64,000 bases of DNA, taken from Elysia marginata (taxonomy: Eukaryota > Mollusca > Gastropoda > Plakobranchidae). The stretch is from positions 110,808-174,807 of the forward strand of contig BMAT01000545.1 in the NCBI GenBank assembly GCA_019649035.1, read 5' to 3'. Both the position numbers and the translations under genes were made by a program. Position 1 is the stretch's first letter, and each line of letters opens with the position of its first letter. Shown here in pieces: positions 44,791 to 55,795 of this stretch. Under the pieces are notes generated by a model that worked only from the letters and a program-made list of their open reading frames with translations, was not told the origin of the DNA and did no database searches.

Positions 44791-47700
44791 CTGTATGACT
44801 TTAGTTAATGTGAAGAATATAAAGAAACTTTTTTTTTCTACTTTTTGCAGACCACTTGATATTTAAACCATTTTCGTCATGATTGGCCAATTGTTAACTT
44901 ACTTTGCCTACTAGTGTTTTACTGAAAAAGGTTTCACCCACTTTCTTACCACTCACACACACGCAATCATTATGTTCATACGCTTGTTTCTTGGAAAACT
45001 TAAAAACATCACCACAAAAAAACAACAACAAAGAATAGTCGGTATAAATGGAAATAAGTCAAGTTTCAAGAGCAACATACTTTTTATTCAAAGAATGTTT
45101 TGTGCCATACGCAGTTAATTTATAATTATTATCATAACAAAGGTATAAAAAGGCAACAACAATAGTAGTTCGATATAACAGTTGAGCGCCCGCGCTACTA
45201 GCTATGGTTGTTTCAGGATACACTTCAACCAAGCTCTTGAAGAAACTATGGCACGGGCCCGAGGCATGACTAGCGATGATTAAAAGAGAGATAGAGTAGA
45301 ATTATTTATATACAATAAATGTAATCTTTAGTTCACATATCATTTAGTGGATCTCAACGAGTGTAAGTTTTTTTTTTGCTGCAATATATTCCAAGCTTAC
45401 TTTTATAAATAACTCTCTTGACATTTCCTTTTTCCTTTTTATATCTCTAAAGAATTTGAAAAGCAGTTCAGCTTATTTAGGTTCCGTTGAAATTCGTAAA
45501 GAAATTGCAAATTTTATAACAGGAGGTAAAAAAATACACGCAAAAAATTACATCTCACAGCACCGTTCTCAATCAAACAAAAAACAATTAAAAAAAAAAA
45601 GAAAAAACAAAACAAACAAAAGACAACCTAGTGTCAACAGCAAGAAGAACAGGAGATGTTCAGTTACAAAAAAGTCAATAATAATTTAGCTGTAATACTA
45701 AGAAAAAGAATGCTGGTTTTTTTACTTTAGTTTTGCTGTAGGTTGTATGTAAATATCGAGTTTTTATTCATACTTTTCCCTAGAGTCGTTCATTCTTTAA
45801 TTCAACAGGCAGCGCAGCTGCTTTTGCTTATAAGTTGGAGTGCCTTCCCTTTAATTCAGCTTAAAGGCAAAGACGAATCGTCCATTATTTATAAAAAAAA
45901 CATGTAGGTAAAGTTAAAACCCTAGTGAGTATTTTATAGATTGATACGTGGTAACCAGCACCAAAGTATAGGTCTACAGTGTAAAGTCCTTTACGTGAGA
46001 ATGCTGACAAATAGACGTTTTCAGTCTACGGATTTTTTTAATTTCCAAAAAGAAAAAGAGAAATCACGCCGTGCTCTTTTCTTTTCATGAAAAAAGTTGT
46101 GTACTATTACCTCACTCCTTTGCTCCTGACAATAGATCTACATTGTCTTTGAGGCAACCAATGTGCTTCTTTAAAAACATTCTATGTCTTTGTTGATGGG
46201 AACAAAGTTGATGCGGCAAACTGCGGTGCGACATTTGATAGATTGTTGAACATGTTTAAATCAGATAAAAGCGGTCCTTACATTCACATACTTTATGATT
46301 CGGTGTTCGCACGTGTTAACTAAAATACTTAATGTAGGTTGAAACACCAATATCATTCAATACAACATAAGACGTTTTTCTTGGAAACTTAAGGACAACA
46401 TGATTGTACTACGTTAATTGTTGTGAAAGCGCACGGAGAATACAGTAAATAGGGTTGAACAGTTAAGGTAAGTTGTAAAGGTTGAAAAAGGCTTTGAAAA
46501 GGACACTTAGATTACCCGGCATCCACGATATAGCGCATGTAGTGTCCGTGTTTAGCGTCGAGATATGCAATGCCACCGTTTGATGCCTTACAGAAAGTAA
46601 AGGAATTTTGAATTCTCTGCGTTTTTTAAAATGTCTTTGTAAGCATGGACTTGTTGCATTCATTGCTTATTTCTGAAGTAGTTTTTGCGGATAGTTTCGT
46701 GCGATTTTTGTCGATTAGGCGTGATGAGGTACGTGATAGCGTTTTCCCTTTTTTTTGTTTGTTACCGATTGTGTGATGTACGAATCTTTACATTTATAGT
46801 GGCCGCCGGGTAGATGAACTGGAAGAGGCACATTTTTAACATAATTTTATAAACAACAGTAATTATGAATCATTGTTTTTCTAGAGTTTCGTAAGAATCA
46901 GAGTATAGCAACTATTCATTAAAACAGTAACAATATGCCGTAACATTTAGGTGAAATTTCAAAGTACATGTTTCAATGCATTAAACGCAATCATAATATG
47001 TTATCAATTCTTAATACGTCTTTTAGTAAATAAGCCTGCAAGAACAGATGTTCATTCGACTGTTGATAGCTGTAGGACATAACTTAAGCTGAGAAGACTT
47101 AAAATAAGTATAACATTGAGCTGCTTTTATGATTGACGTCCAGGCATTTGATTTTCTCAGAGTTACTATATTTAGCAAAGAAATCACTTGTCGAAATAAC
47201 GATTTGACACAGAGCAAAATGCAAGATTGTTATGAAGCAAAAATAGAAACAGCTGTAAAGGAAAAAAGAAATAAGTTTGACACTTTTCAAAGTAAATATC
47301 TACAATAATAAAACCGTGAAAACCATCAGAAATTTTTCATAAAATAAATAATGAAAAATACTTCATGAACACAGAGAGATAATCACTTCATGAAAATAAC
47401 TATAAATGAGCAATGTGTAAATAAATATTAGAGCAACTTCCACCTACTCTGCTCTCCCTACTGGTCACTCTGGCCAGCCCAAGCATAGGAGCGTAGGGAT
47501 AACATGGTAGGGGAAATCCCGTACACCACCATCAGAGTAGCGACCATCACAGCAAACCCTCTACCAGAGAGAGAAAGGAAACATTCTTAGGACAGACCAG
47601 ATCACAAATCATACAAAAATCACAATGGATACAAATAACAATATGGAATACCACTTTAAGGGACCAAGCCTTACAAAAAAACTGGACTTTGTCACGTATA

Positions 47701-48209
47701 GTGCTTCAAGCAGAAGGTACCAAAGCAACAAAATCATCTCTATCCCTGAAAGAAAGAGAACCAGCAGTTTTGAAAAAAAAATTAGAACATTATGTACAAA
47801 ACATGCGCTCTGAACACGCGGTGGGTAATATAGATGAAGGCTACTGTGATAGCAAGACACAGATATATACCTTCGACTCTTAAAAAACATTCCCATGCAA
47901 TGGGCAAGAAGACAACAGAAACTTTGATTTCTCTTTTCTCTTAACAATGTACAGACATTGACAAACAGAGGTAGAGTTTATGTTCTGGGATGGTTCGCAC
48001 AACTTCAGCGGTCGTCACTCTCTTCGGTTGTCGGCCTTCAACGTCCGTGTGGCTTGATCCGGTGAGCCAAAAGACAATGTTTTTGCCGAGGAACTCGAGA
48101 AAACAGAAAGAACCAGGGAAAGATGACCTTACCCTTACGACGGCCTTTGCTGACAATTAGGACATTTTAGTCCCCTTAGACAAGTGTTTTAGCAATGTTA
48201 CTGTCAACT
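44791..48209. other. Intergenic; right end is presumed KLF 3' UTR
   Basis: No gene recognised. The right end should be KLF 3' UTR read on the minus strand. I found no TTTATT or TTTAAT (AATAAA or ATTAAA on minus) between about 46900 and 48209, so the KLF poly(A) site is either further away or uses a variant such as CATAAA (minus strand of 47977-47982). Confidence 0.4.
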
Positions 48210-49871
48210 TCAAATGTGTCTCTTCATGTGCAAGGACAGATGGTCACTGCGGGAGAAGGCGCGCTCACACAAGTGGCACTGGAAAGGGCGGTCACCTGTG
48301 TGTTTCCTGTAGTGGCGGGTGAGTTCGTCAGAGCGGGCAAACTTCCAGCCACAACCTTTCCAGCTGCAATGGTACGGTTTCTCGCCTGTATGGGTGCGCA
48401 GGTGTGCTTTGAGGTGCGAGCTCTTAGTATACGTCTTGCTGCAACCAGGGTGGGAACAAGAATGGCTCGTCTGACGCTTGCGGCCCCAGGTACGCCGGCC
48501 ACGCTTTTTAGGCTGTACAGTGGTCACTTCCATGGAAGGAAGTGCTGCCTGCTGCTGCTGTTGCTGCTGTGGGGGAGGCAAAAGGATCTGGTCGAGATGC
48601 GGTGAAGATGGCGGTGTGATCATATGATGGGAAGCAGGGACAATGGCGGGCACTGATGCCCCTAACGCCACATGAGAATGGTGATGGTGCTGACTTGCAG
48701 GAGGACAGCGCTGCTGCTCTTGTTGATGTTGGTGACAGTGGATGTGATTTTGGTGCTGATACGGGTGAGGATGGTGAGGTGAGAGTTTGGTGCTGGGTGA
48801 AATCATCGCTTGCTGATGGCCATGTTGTTGTGACTGAAGTGGACGCACGCCCATCTGATTATGTGAGTTGAACGGAGACATCTGCTGGTTCATTTTGATC
48901 ATACTAATGTCATGCATATCTTCTGGGGAAGACGGTGGAGACATATGATGCTGGGGAAACATTCCGCTTGCAATGGCCTGTGGTTGCTGTTGATGATGGT
49001 GATGCTGGAGCTGTTGAGAAATCTGATTTGAAGGAATGACTGTCACTGTTCCTCTGTAGGATGCGCACGACTGTGGCACTGGAGGAAACTCTTGCTTAGG
49101 GATCTTAAAGTCTGAAATGTTATTAGAACTGGTAACAACTTGTTGCTGTTGAATCGATTGGCTGGCGTTGGATTGGTTCAAATGGCTCTCTTTTGTTGTG
49201 GGAAGAGCTGTTATAGACTGTCTCACTCCATGACTGTTGTTGTTGTTGTTGTTAGCTGTTTTGACGTCATTGAACATCATCATCATGTTGTCGATGCAGT
49301 TGCTGTCCATGTTCATGGTGGTGGAAGCGCCCGTACCCCCCATGCCTCCTTCGTCAAACTTGATGGGTGGAATATCGAAAAATGATGAAGAAAAATCTGG
49401 GATTCCAGACTGTTGGTTTTGGAGCTCTTGTTTGATGACACGCCGTGAGGCATTCGTATTACTGCAACTTTCATCCACGGTGTTGTTGAGAATAAAGTCC
49501 AAGTCCAAAAGTTCTTCATAAAAGTCACAATCATCTTCATGCTGATTACTGACAGACTGTGGGCTGCTTCCATAGACGCTTCCTTGGGTTTGGTAGCTGT
49601 TAGAGCCATCAGGAGAGGCACAGCTGCAACCGCCGTTGGTGCTGCTACTACTGTAGGAGTCGATCTTGAGAAGAGGCATAGCCCAGCCAGCTGCAGCTGC
49701 TGCTGAAGTCGGGGATGGTGACGCCTCGAGTCTAAGTGTGTCAGGGGATGGAGTGGGGCTGGATGAGGTGGTAGGGGAGGCTGGTGCCTCACGCAGACTG
49801 TCGTTCAGCATGCTCATCATGCTCGTCTCATAAGGCGTGTTGTCTGGGTACAAAAAATTGTCAGCCCAGTT
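48210..49871 (-). CDS. KLF4: KLF exon 2 (553 codons, shared by both isoforms)
   Basis: The acceptor is ttttcctcag on the minus strand, ending at 49872. The exon opens [16 protein letters not shown] in phase 0 and ends MKRHI then TGA at 48212-48210. It carries the Ser/Pro/Ala-rich, acidic and Gln/His-rich regions and all three zinc fingers. An internal TTG at 49853 starts the longest frame but is not the initiator. Confidence 0.93.
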   Translation of the reverse strand, partial: NWADNFLYPDNTPYETSMMSMLNDSLREAPASPTTSSSPTPSPDTLRLEASPSPTSAAAAAGWAMPLLKIDSYSSSSTNGGCSCASPDGSNSYQTQGSVYGSSPQSVSNQHEDDCDFYEELLDLDFILNNTVDESCSNTNASRRVIKQELQNQQSGIPDFSSSFFDIPPIKFDEGGMGGTGASTTMNMDSNCIDNMMMMFNDVKTANNNNNNSHGVRQSITALPTTKESHLNQSNASQSIQQQQVVTSSNNISDFKIPKQEFPPVPQSCASYRGTVTVIPSNQISQQLQHHHHQQQPQAIASGMFPQHHMSPPSSPEDMHDISMIKMNQQMSPFNSHNQMGVRPLQSQQHGHQQAMISPSTKLSPHHPHPYQHQNHIHCHQHQQEQQRCPPASQHHHHSHVALGASVPAIVPASHHMITPPSSPHLDQILLPPPQQQQQQQAALPSMEVTTVQPKKRGRRTWGRKRQTSHSCSHPGCSKTYTKSSHLKAHLRTHTGEKPYHCSWKGCGWKFARSDELTRHYRKHTGDRPFQCHLCERAFSRSDHLSLHMKRHI

Positions 49872-52062
49872 CTGAGGAAAACAGAAAGAAAAAGAAAGGT
49901 TAATATTTTTGGCAACGCTAAACTATGACATGGATTTTATGAAGCATAGAAATATTACATGCATAATTATGCTGACCTCGCCATCTTTGTAACTGAATTT
50001 CTAATCTTTTCTTTCTAAAATGTTACAAAAAAAAGAAAAAGACAACATTTGTTTTCAAACAGCGATACTCATAGATATTAATAAACTTACCGAAGTGAAA
50101 TCTAAACACGGGAACTCCATATTGGAAGCAAAGAGTTTAATAGCTCCTTATACTTTTTGAAAAATAGGAATAGAGAAAATAAAACTTAAATGGTCCTTTT
50201 CGTAGAATATATCACTTAGTACAGTTAAGGAAACGCCAGACACAACTGGAACTGATGAAAGACTGTAAGTGGAGACAGGTCTTCTCTATCTCTTGATCTG
50301 ACATTGAAACCGATAGCTATGAGCACTGGGATGAAGAGCAATCGCATTATATAGTCTGAGAATACGTGCAAGTCCACCTATGGACTCTACATTTCTTTAT
50401 TATATAGATCTAGCTTGGAGTATTAAATCACCGTGCGATCGCGTGCTACGCTGGCATTCTCAAAGCTACTGCCAGCAGCAAATCCGATTTTTATGGCCTT
50501 AATCATAACACGGTGAAGATATAACGAAACTAATGGGATAGGGAAAAAAAGAAAAACTTGCGCGCGACGGACACAGTGCAAGTAGCACGGGCCCTCGAAT
50601 GATTTTTTTGCGGATTGTCAGGACTCTTGGCATAACTGCTTTTTATTAGTTAAGAAATAAAAAAGTGCATAAATTTTTTTACCTCAATATGACAACTAAA
50701 CTGATTGTAAAAAGAGCATGAGACACTCGTAAACACATAAAAATAAAAACTTTCTGATTTTAAATTTTCCCTCAAACCACCTAGAGTCTAAATACTATGG
50801 AACGCGATATTAAAAAATTCTACACATCACAAGTCTAATCTAATCGAGTAGGACTAAATACAGCTTCGGGAGTTTTCAAACTAATGTAACACCATGCAAC
50901 AATCTTTTCATGGTAAAGAAAAATAATAATAAAATTATAGCGCCCTTGTCCCACGGTATTAACATAATCTATGATGCTCCGGCGCAAACTGTCTCTGTGA
51001 CCCCGTGAATACCACCCTTGCTGCTCACTAGTCTACTCATCTTCCCCTCTCTTCCACACCAATGGGCCTGCGTGGGGTACACCTACCTGTAGCTCTCGCT
51101 CTCTAGATTAATACCAAGACCTACATTATTAAACCAGCTCAGTGAACTTGTCTAGACACAACGCCGAGCGCAACCTCACTTCACTTTCTGAATGCTCACA
51201 ATACCGTACCTCACAATGCCCCTACAGCCCTCTCCATCGCCGAACCCCCACATGGACAGCTAACGCAAGCCACCGCGCTGTCTTGCAAGCTGCGTGAGGC
51301 AAACTCAACTAGATCTACTTTTAACTTTTTTCCGGTGTAGATGAAAAGTTTTACAACTTGCTGCGCAGTCTAGTCTCATTCTTTTAAAATTAGATTTGAA
51401 AACTAAATATGAATTGTTATGCTCTTGTCTTGATGAAACCAGACACATAGATTCAACATCTAGCTGAACAGACCTGTTTCATTATATTTTATTAATGTTT
51501 TGTGAACAATTTCTACCTTTTGACTGATTTCATTCATCCGCCCGCTCTAGAAAAGTGAGAACTTAGAAACGTTCAAAACACTGCAACGGCATAAATATGA
51601 GTACCATCACTTGTATAGTAGGCCTAACATAACTGCCACTATAATCTCAACTCCACATCGCCATCACCACCACCATCACCATCATCATCATCATGAACAC
51701 CATCATCGCCTTAACACCATAGCACAACTAGATTACTTTACTGCTCGGCCTATCTTTAAAAATTTACATAATCACAGGTTCACATATCTAGAAAGAATGT
51801 AAAAAACCCCACAAAACAACAACAACGACAAAAAACAGAGAGAAACAAAAAGCTCACCCCAAATTAAGAAACAACAACGCAACAACAATATAATACTGCC
51901 TCAATGATTAAACTTCTGATAACTGCAATCTTTTCTGCATCTGAATTAGGTTGACACTAACTATTTACTCACATTATGTAAGTCCATGACGTCTTCGTAT
52001 TTCGGCAGTGAGCTGTCCAACAGTTTTGAGTTGACTTCCATAGCACCTGTGTCCAACATCAT
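48210..52062 (-). CDS. KLF4: Kruppel-like transcription factor (KLF1/2/4 class), long isoform
   Basis: Two coding exons on the minus strand, 52062-51973 and 49871-48210, give 583 residues. The ATG pair at 52062/52059 follows an in-frame TAA, and a further ATG lies at 52041. The C-terminus has three C2H2 fingers at residues 502-524, 532-554 and 562-582, with H/C linkers TGEKPY and TGDRPF. A basic [13 protein letters not shown] stretch, the likely nuclear signal, precedes them. Finger spacing and helices ([24 protein letters not shown]) are those of KLFs, which bind GC-rich/CACCC boxes. Near residues 151-160 [10 protein letters not shown] resembles the acidic activation motif of KLF2/4, and 176-179 is IKQE, a SUMO-type site also seen in KLF4. 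The middle is His/Gln-rich with two PPSSP motifs. KLF4 is the nearest vertebrate relative I recognise; strict orthology to KLF1, 2 or 4 is unresolved. Confidence 0.92.
50091..50120 (-). CDS. KLF4: KLF alternative first coding exon (10 codons)
   Basis: On the minus strand ATG at 50120 reads [10 protein letters not shown], then a consensus gtaagt donor at 50090. It joins exon 2 in phase 0 to give [15 protein letters not shown], a 563-residue protein. A TATATAA lies about 230 bp upstream. The exon contains Phe/Asp residues and an F-P-C-L-D-F pattern. Without RNA evidence it is a strong prediction rather than fact. Confidence 0.75.
50347..50353 (-). promoter_or_regulatory. TATA box for the proximal KLF promoter
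   Basis: TATATAA on the minus strand, preceded by gac and followed by tgcgattgc. A start near 50320 would give a 5' UTR of about 200 nt before the ATG at 50120 with no intron needed. Confidence 0.5.
51658..51696. repeat. (CAC/CAT)n microsatellite
   Basis: About 13 CAC/CAT triplets in the KLF intron, encoding only a spurious poly-His frame. Confidence 0.85.
51973..52062 (-). CDS. KLF4: KLF first coding exon of the long isoform (30 codons)
   Basis: On the minus strand this reads [20 protein letters not shown], then [10 protein letters not shown] and a gtgagt donor at 51972. An in-frame TAA lies just upstream. It ends in phase 0 and joins [10 protein letters not shown] of exon 2. It lies 1.9 kb upstream of the alternative first exon, so that exon would be skipped or spliced out in this transcript. 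Confidence 0.75.
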
Positions 52063-52370
52063 CAGAACTTATTGATCAATAGATGAAATTAATGTTTAAT
52101 TTATCATTTGCACATTAAAGAACATTTAAATCTGGATAACACGTTTTTTTTTCAACACCAGTTTAGTAAATCGATAAGTTCAAACGACATGTATTTGTAG
52201 TAACTGACTGGTTTCCTAACATGCACAACGTTTTATATATTTAACTTATTAATAGCCTCTGTGGTTCTCGTAGTTTACACCACCACAGCAAAACATTAGA
52301 GTGCATCAACAGGAAACATTGCGAACGCTTAAAAACTGGCTAAATTTACCCGCGGACCTGATTCGCTCTA

Positions 52371-52410
52371 GCTGAATCCCATTGGCTTCTAAAATTAGAC
52401 AGTATATAAA
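52371..52410. promoter_or_regulatory. CCAAT plus TATA cluster of the distal KLF promoter
   Basis: ATTGG (CCAAT on minus) lies at 52381-52385 and TATATAAA at 52403-52410 within a GC-richer stretch. On the + strand the order CCAAT-TATA, about 20 bp apart, suits rightward transcription. On the minus strand the same element reads TTTATATA and could serve the KLF exon at 52062. Direction is uncertain. Confidence 0.45.
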
Positions 52411-52419
52411 GCGCGATTT

Positions 52420-52770
52420 CTCGTGTGCGTTGCTTCACTTGCCCTGAGATAGCCGAGCATAGAGGATCGTGGGACCTGGGCTCGCTGCGGTTCAGGCAAG
52501 GCCAGGCCAGGCCTAACTGCTCTTGATTACACTCGAGTAAGCGCAAAGAACACAATCGGCGCGCATTGACTGGGCTGACTGGGCCTCGGTATTCCCCAGC
52601 CTGTCGAGTCATTTGGAGTTGACGTTGAGGCCGCTGCCCCCATTTTTTACAGTCGTTCAGACGTCACAATTGAAAGGAGCTGCTTGCCGTGACGTCATAT
52701 GTCGTACGGGTCCTGTTTGGTCGGGTGACTAGGGGGGCCTGGGGCAAACGAGGTCGCTCTTCAGCTTTGC
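52420..52770. promoter_or_regulatory. GC-rich upstream regulatory region of KLF
   Basis: Noticeably richer in G, C and CpG than the surrounding AT-rich DNA. It includes ggccaggccaggcc and cggcgcgc and lies just upstream of the distal KLF exon. An 88-codon minus-strand frame here has no domain features and I treat it as non-coding. Confidence 0.5.
52660..52697. promoter_or_regulatory. CRE sites: GACGTCA and perfect TGACGTCA
   Basis: A palindromic cAMP-response element TGACGTCA at 52690-52697 and a second near-site GACGTCA at 52660-52666, 30 bp apart. They suggest CREB/ATF-type control, in line with the immediate-early behaviour of some vertebrate KLFs. Binding itself is inferred. Confidence 0.55.
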
Positions 52771-53334
52771 ATATCAATTGCCTCGGTTAGTTTATCTTGA
52801 AAGGTTAATAATAGCCAAGAGGCTTCAGGTCGAAGTAGAGGGTTTTAGGCAGTGGAAAGAGCAAAGAAAGTTACGAACCAGTTGCAGCTCCGGGAGACGG
52901 TTTGTTTGGACAAACAAACTTTAAATTGGATTTAGATAATCTAAAGTCTTCTTTCCCTCACGCCCCCTCACTCAACAGCGGCTACTGCATACTTCGTTCA
53001 TTTAGACTCACTAGTTGTAATTCTACCTTTATGGGTCGGGTAATTTAAAACAAGTTAAAAAAATATTTTGATATGTTCACCAGTGCTGCTAATATTGTAG
53101 ATACAACCTAATGCGATACTAAATGTTCTTGGCGAAATTCGATAAATTCCTTCGTTTTCTTTTTTCAGATATCAAGAATCTTTCTCCAACTAGTTCAGCT
53201 GCTTTCATCTCGCCCAGTCACACTTATCTTCTTTTACTATTTTTTCTTTTTCTCCAACTTTTTCCCAATTCGTCACACACTAAATTTGTTGTTCTTCTTT
53301 TTATAAGCCTATTACTATTTCCATCATCACCTTG
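52771..53334. other. Intergenic, no gene recognised
   Basis: Moderately AT-rich upstream flank of KLF. Pyrimidine-rich from 53150 onward. No signal supported. Confidence 0.45.
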
Positions 53335-53380
53335 GTCCTCCTCCTCCTCCTCCTCCTCATCATCATCATCATCATTGGTG

Positions 53381-53433
<53 letters not shown>

Positions 53434-53612
53434 CATTATTATTATCATTATTATTATTATTAAAATCATCATCATCATTATTATTATTAAAATCATCATC
53501 ATTATTATCATTACTACTACTACTACTNNNNNNNNNNNNNNNNNNNNNNNNNNNNNNNNNNNNNNNNNNNNNNNNNNNNNNNNNACTACTACTACTACTA
53601 CTACTACAGAAA
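53335..53612. repeat. Compound TCC/ATC/ATT/ACT microsatellite with gap
   Basis: Runs of TCC, ATC, ATT, ATC and ACT triplets succeed one another, interrupted by 57 N at 53528-53584. The large open frames through it are artefacts. Confidence 0.9.
53528..53584. other. Assembly gap (57 N) inside ACT repeat
   Basis: N run bordered by ACT triplets on both sides; repeat length unresolved. Confidence 0.95.
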
Positions 53613-54841
53613 GTAGCACTTTAATCGAAACCTCTCCGATAAAACAACTCTTTAATTCTATCATTCAACTATCAAGAGCAATCATTTAAATGCAACATGA
53701 TGCTCATAACCTCGTGAGGACTAGGGGAACGCTGTTGTTTTACCTATGCCCATGTTTGTATAATTCATATATTAAATCTATTATCTAGTTTCTAGTTACT
53801 TTCTACCAAGGCGACGGTCTCCCTGCTAGCTGTAAGAACACAGAAATCATGCACTGGCTAAGACTTTTATCTTCTCCATTATGCAACTTGATATAGGTCA
53901 AAGCAAATTTACCAACTCGAGTTCTATTGGTTGCTAGCCAAAGTAAACCAAGTCACAACAATCGCATCGAAACCAGGGTGGTCGGCTGACACTTCGGCCT
54001 GCTTTTTACTCGTTGAAATTGTGAATTTAGACATGCGAAAATTGACTGTTTAAGTTCTTAACTGTGCTTTTTTCTTTGTTTCCTCTCACTCTTTTCACGC
54101 TCCTTTCTATGCCTATAGGTGTTTGAAGATCTGTGATTTAAACAAATTCTGCTTTTAAGATACGCTAGAACGCAATATGAGAAGATAACACGGATCGTAA
54201 TTTTTTTCACAAAAGATACATGATATTCATATCGCTCTTGCATTTCAGTCCAAAAATTTCAAATTTAATTTGCGGCCAGTGAAAAAAAAATTACAGCTCG
54301 ACGCTGTGATGTCTTCGGGAAAAGGAGATACGCGTTCTTGTGTAGAATTTATAAGGTTCTTGAAACTGAATATTACGAGTATATAAGAATAAGCCTCCCT
54401 CCACACACAGCAGACTGAGCAACAGTAAACTAAAAAAGCGACACACAGAAAGACCCTTAAATAACATTTTTAGTAAATTACTGGTAGGAAATTCTACATT
54501 GTTCCTTTTTAACCTGAACTGGCTAGGTCTGTCAAAATAAATTACATGCTTTGATATACATGGTGTGTTAAATACATAGCGCAGGCATTGGCCCATTAGT
54601 TAATAGATCTAGATCTTTGTTTGCGTGAAGCATAGCTTGGTGTATAGACGACTTTTGAAAGAGATGGATCTATAAGAATGATAAATTCTGTGGGTATACC
54701 AACTAAAAACGAAATTAATCAGACATTTTTTCGCAATACAATAATTATATTGCTATGACATTCCGTGTTTGTTAAAACACAATGAAAACAGCCTTCATCA
54801 ACGAGGGAAACTCATTTGATTTGTGATTTTTTCCTAGACAT
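53613..54841. other. Intergenic, no gene recognised
   Basis: AT-rich. A small GATCTA patch lies at 54605-54616. Nothing else supported. Confidence 0.45.
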
Positions 54842-54945
54842 TAGAGACCTTTAGCACACGCACCGTGTCTCACTACGCGTACGTGAAAATCGGGAAAGCA
54901 GATTGAGGAAACTATAAAAATAATGAAACCAGTTTCTAAAAATAG
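54842..54945. repeat. Dispersed 104-bp repeat (copy 2)
   Basis: Nearly identical to 42519-42621. Past tttctaaaaatag it continues acgccacagacgttcgcg, which copy 1 may also do inside its gap. No TIRs identified. The family is unknown. Confidence 0.9.
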
Positions 54946-55305
54946 ACGCCACAGACGTTCGCGTCATACTCACGTGTTGCTGCTTAAAGTCTGTATTCTT
55001 GCTTAATGACCCCGTTTAATCTTATCTCTATTTTAGGACTTCAAATTTTGTGTGGCGAAATGCTTTTCACAGAGTGCACTGACTTTGATGCAGTTTTTTT
55101 TCACCAGAATCCCGCAAAAAATTGCTCTACAATAATAAGCCTGTTGATTTTTAGGTTCATGTTTTTTTTTTCAGAATCAATCATTGAATATGTAATTTGT
55201 TTAATATGTTGTTAGCGATCCTAGATCTACAAAACGCCAGTTATAAGACTTCAAAACAAACTTCAGTTTCCTTGTTGTAACTTTAAACCAAAATTGTGGT
55301 TTCGA

Positions 55306-55637
55306 ATCGAAAAGCATAGGCCCTAAATCATACATTATACAAGAATGAAAATAAATTCTCGGCAGTAGATCTAGATTATCCTGGATATTGAGGTGATTTG
55401 TAAAAACGTATATAGGCTACGCAATCTAGACTATTAAATTGCATAGATCTAGATCTAGTTTTGAAAAGGGGATCGAAAAGCATAAATCATTCAACAATGA
55501 AAGTAACTTCTGCTCTAGATCTAGAGTATCCTGGATATTGAAGTGATCAGTAAAAAGGTATGCCTAGGCTGCGCAATCTAGACTATTAAAGTGCATAGAT
55601 CTAGATCTAGATTTAGCTTTCAAAAAGAAAACAACGA
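55306..55637. repeat. 166-bp tandem duplication rich in GATCTA
   Basis: The unit beginning atcgaaaagcat at 55306 recurs at 55472. Both units carry tatcctggatattga, gcaatctagactattaaa and catagatctagatctag. Confidence 0.85.
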
Positions 55638-55795
55638 CCAACGCATCTCGACTTGATCTAGATCTAGATCTATGTATATTTCTATGTGTATATATAGATC
55701 TAGACCTCCTCTAGCAAAGATACAGAATATCTAGATTTAGATTTAGAAAGGCAAACAACGATCAATGCAGACTAGATTAGACCTGGATCTAGCTG
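55628..55795. repeat. Second duplication, period about 122, GATCTA-rich
   Basis: aaacaacgaccaacgcatc (55629) is repeated as aaacaacgatcaatgcaga (about 55752). Each copy is followed by GATCTAG-type sequence. It adjoins the 166-bp duplication. Confidence 0.65.

Larger units (their letters stand above)
49872..51972 (-). other. KLF intron / internal promoter region
   Basis: 2.1 kb between the distal first exon and exon 2. It contains the alternative first exon and its TATA element, and a CAC/CAT microsatellite at 51658-51696. The rest (50370-51600) shows no gene. Confidence 0.6.

Noticed and set aside
47494-47512. tagggataacatggta, resembling the I-SceI homing-endonuclease site
   Set aside because: Only a partial match to the 18-bp site, no homing endonuclease gene nearby; chance.
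48195-48605. 136-codon + strand frame opposite the KLF fingers
   Set aside because: Antisense shadow of conserved zinc-finger codons; no features of its own.
52346-52612. 88-codon minus-strand frame in the GC-rich KLF upstream region
   Set aside because: Explained by GC content. No domain or splice support, and it overlaps promoter elements.
53123-53689. 188-codon frame rich in Ile and Ser
   Set aside because: It runs through triplet microsatellites and an N gap; an artefact of the repeat.
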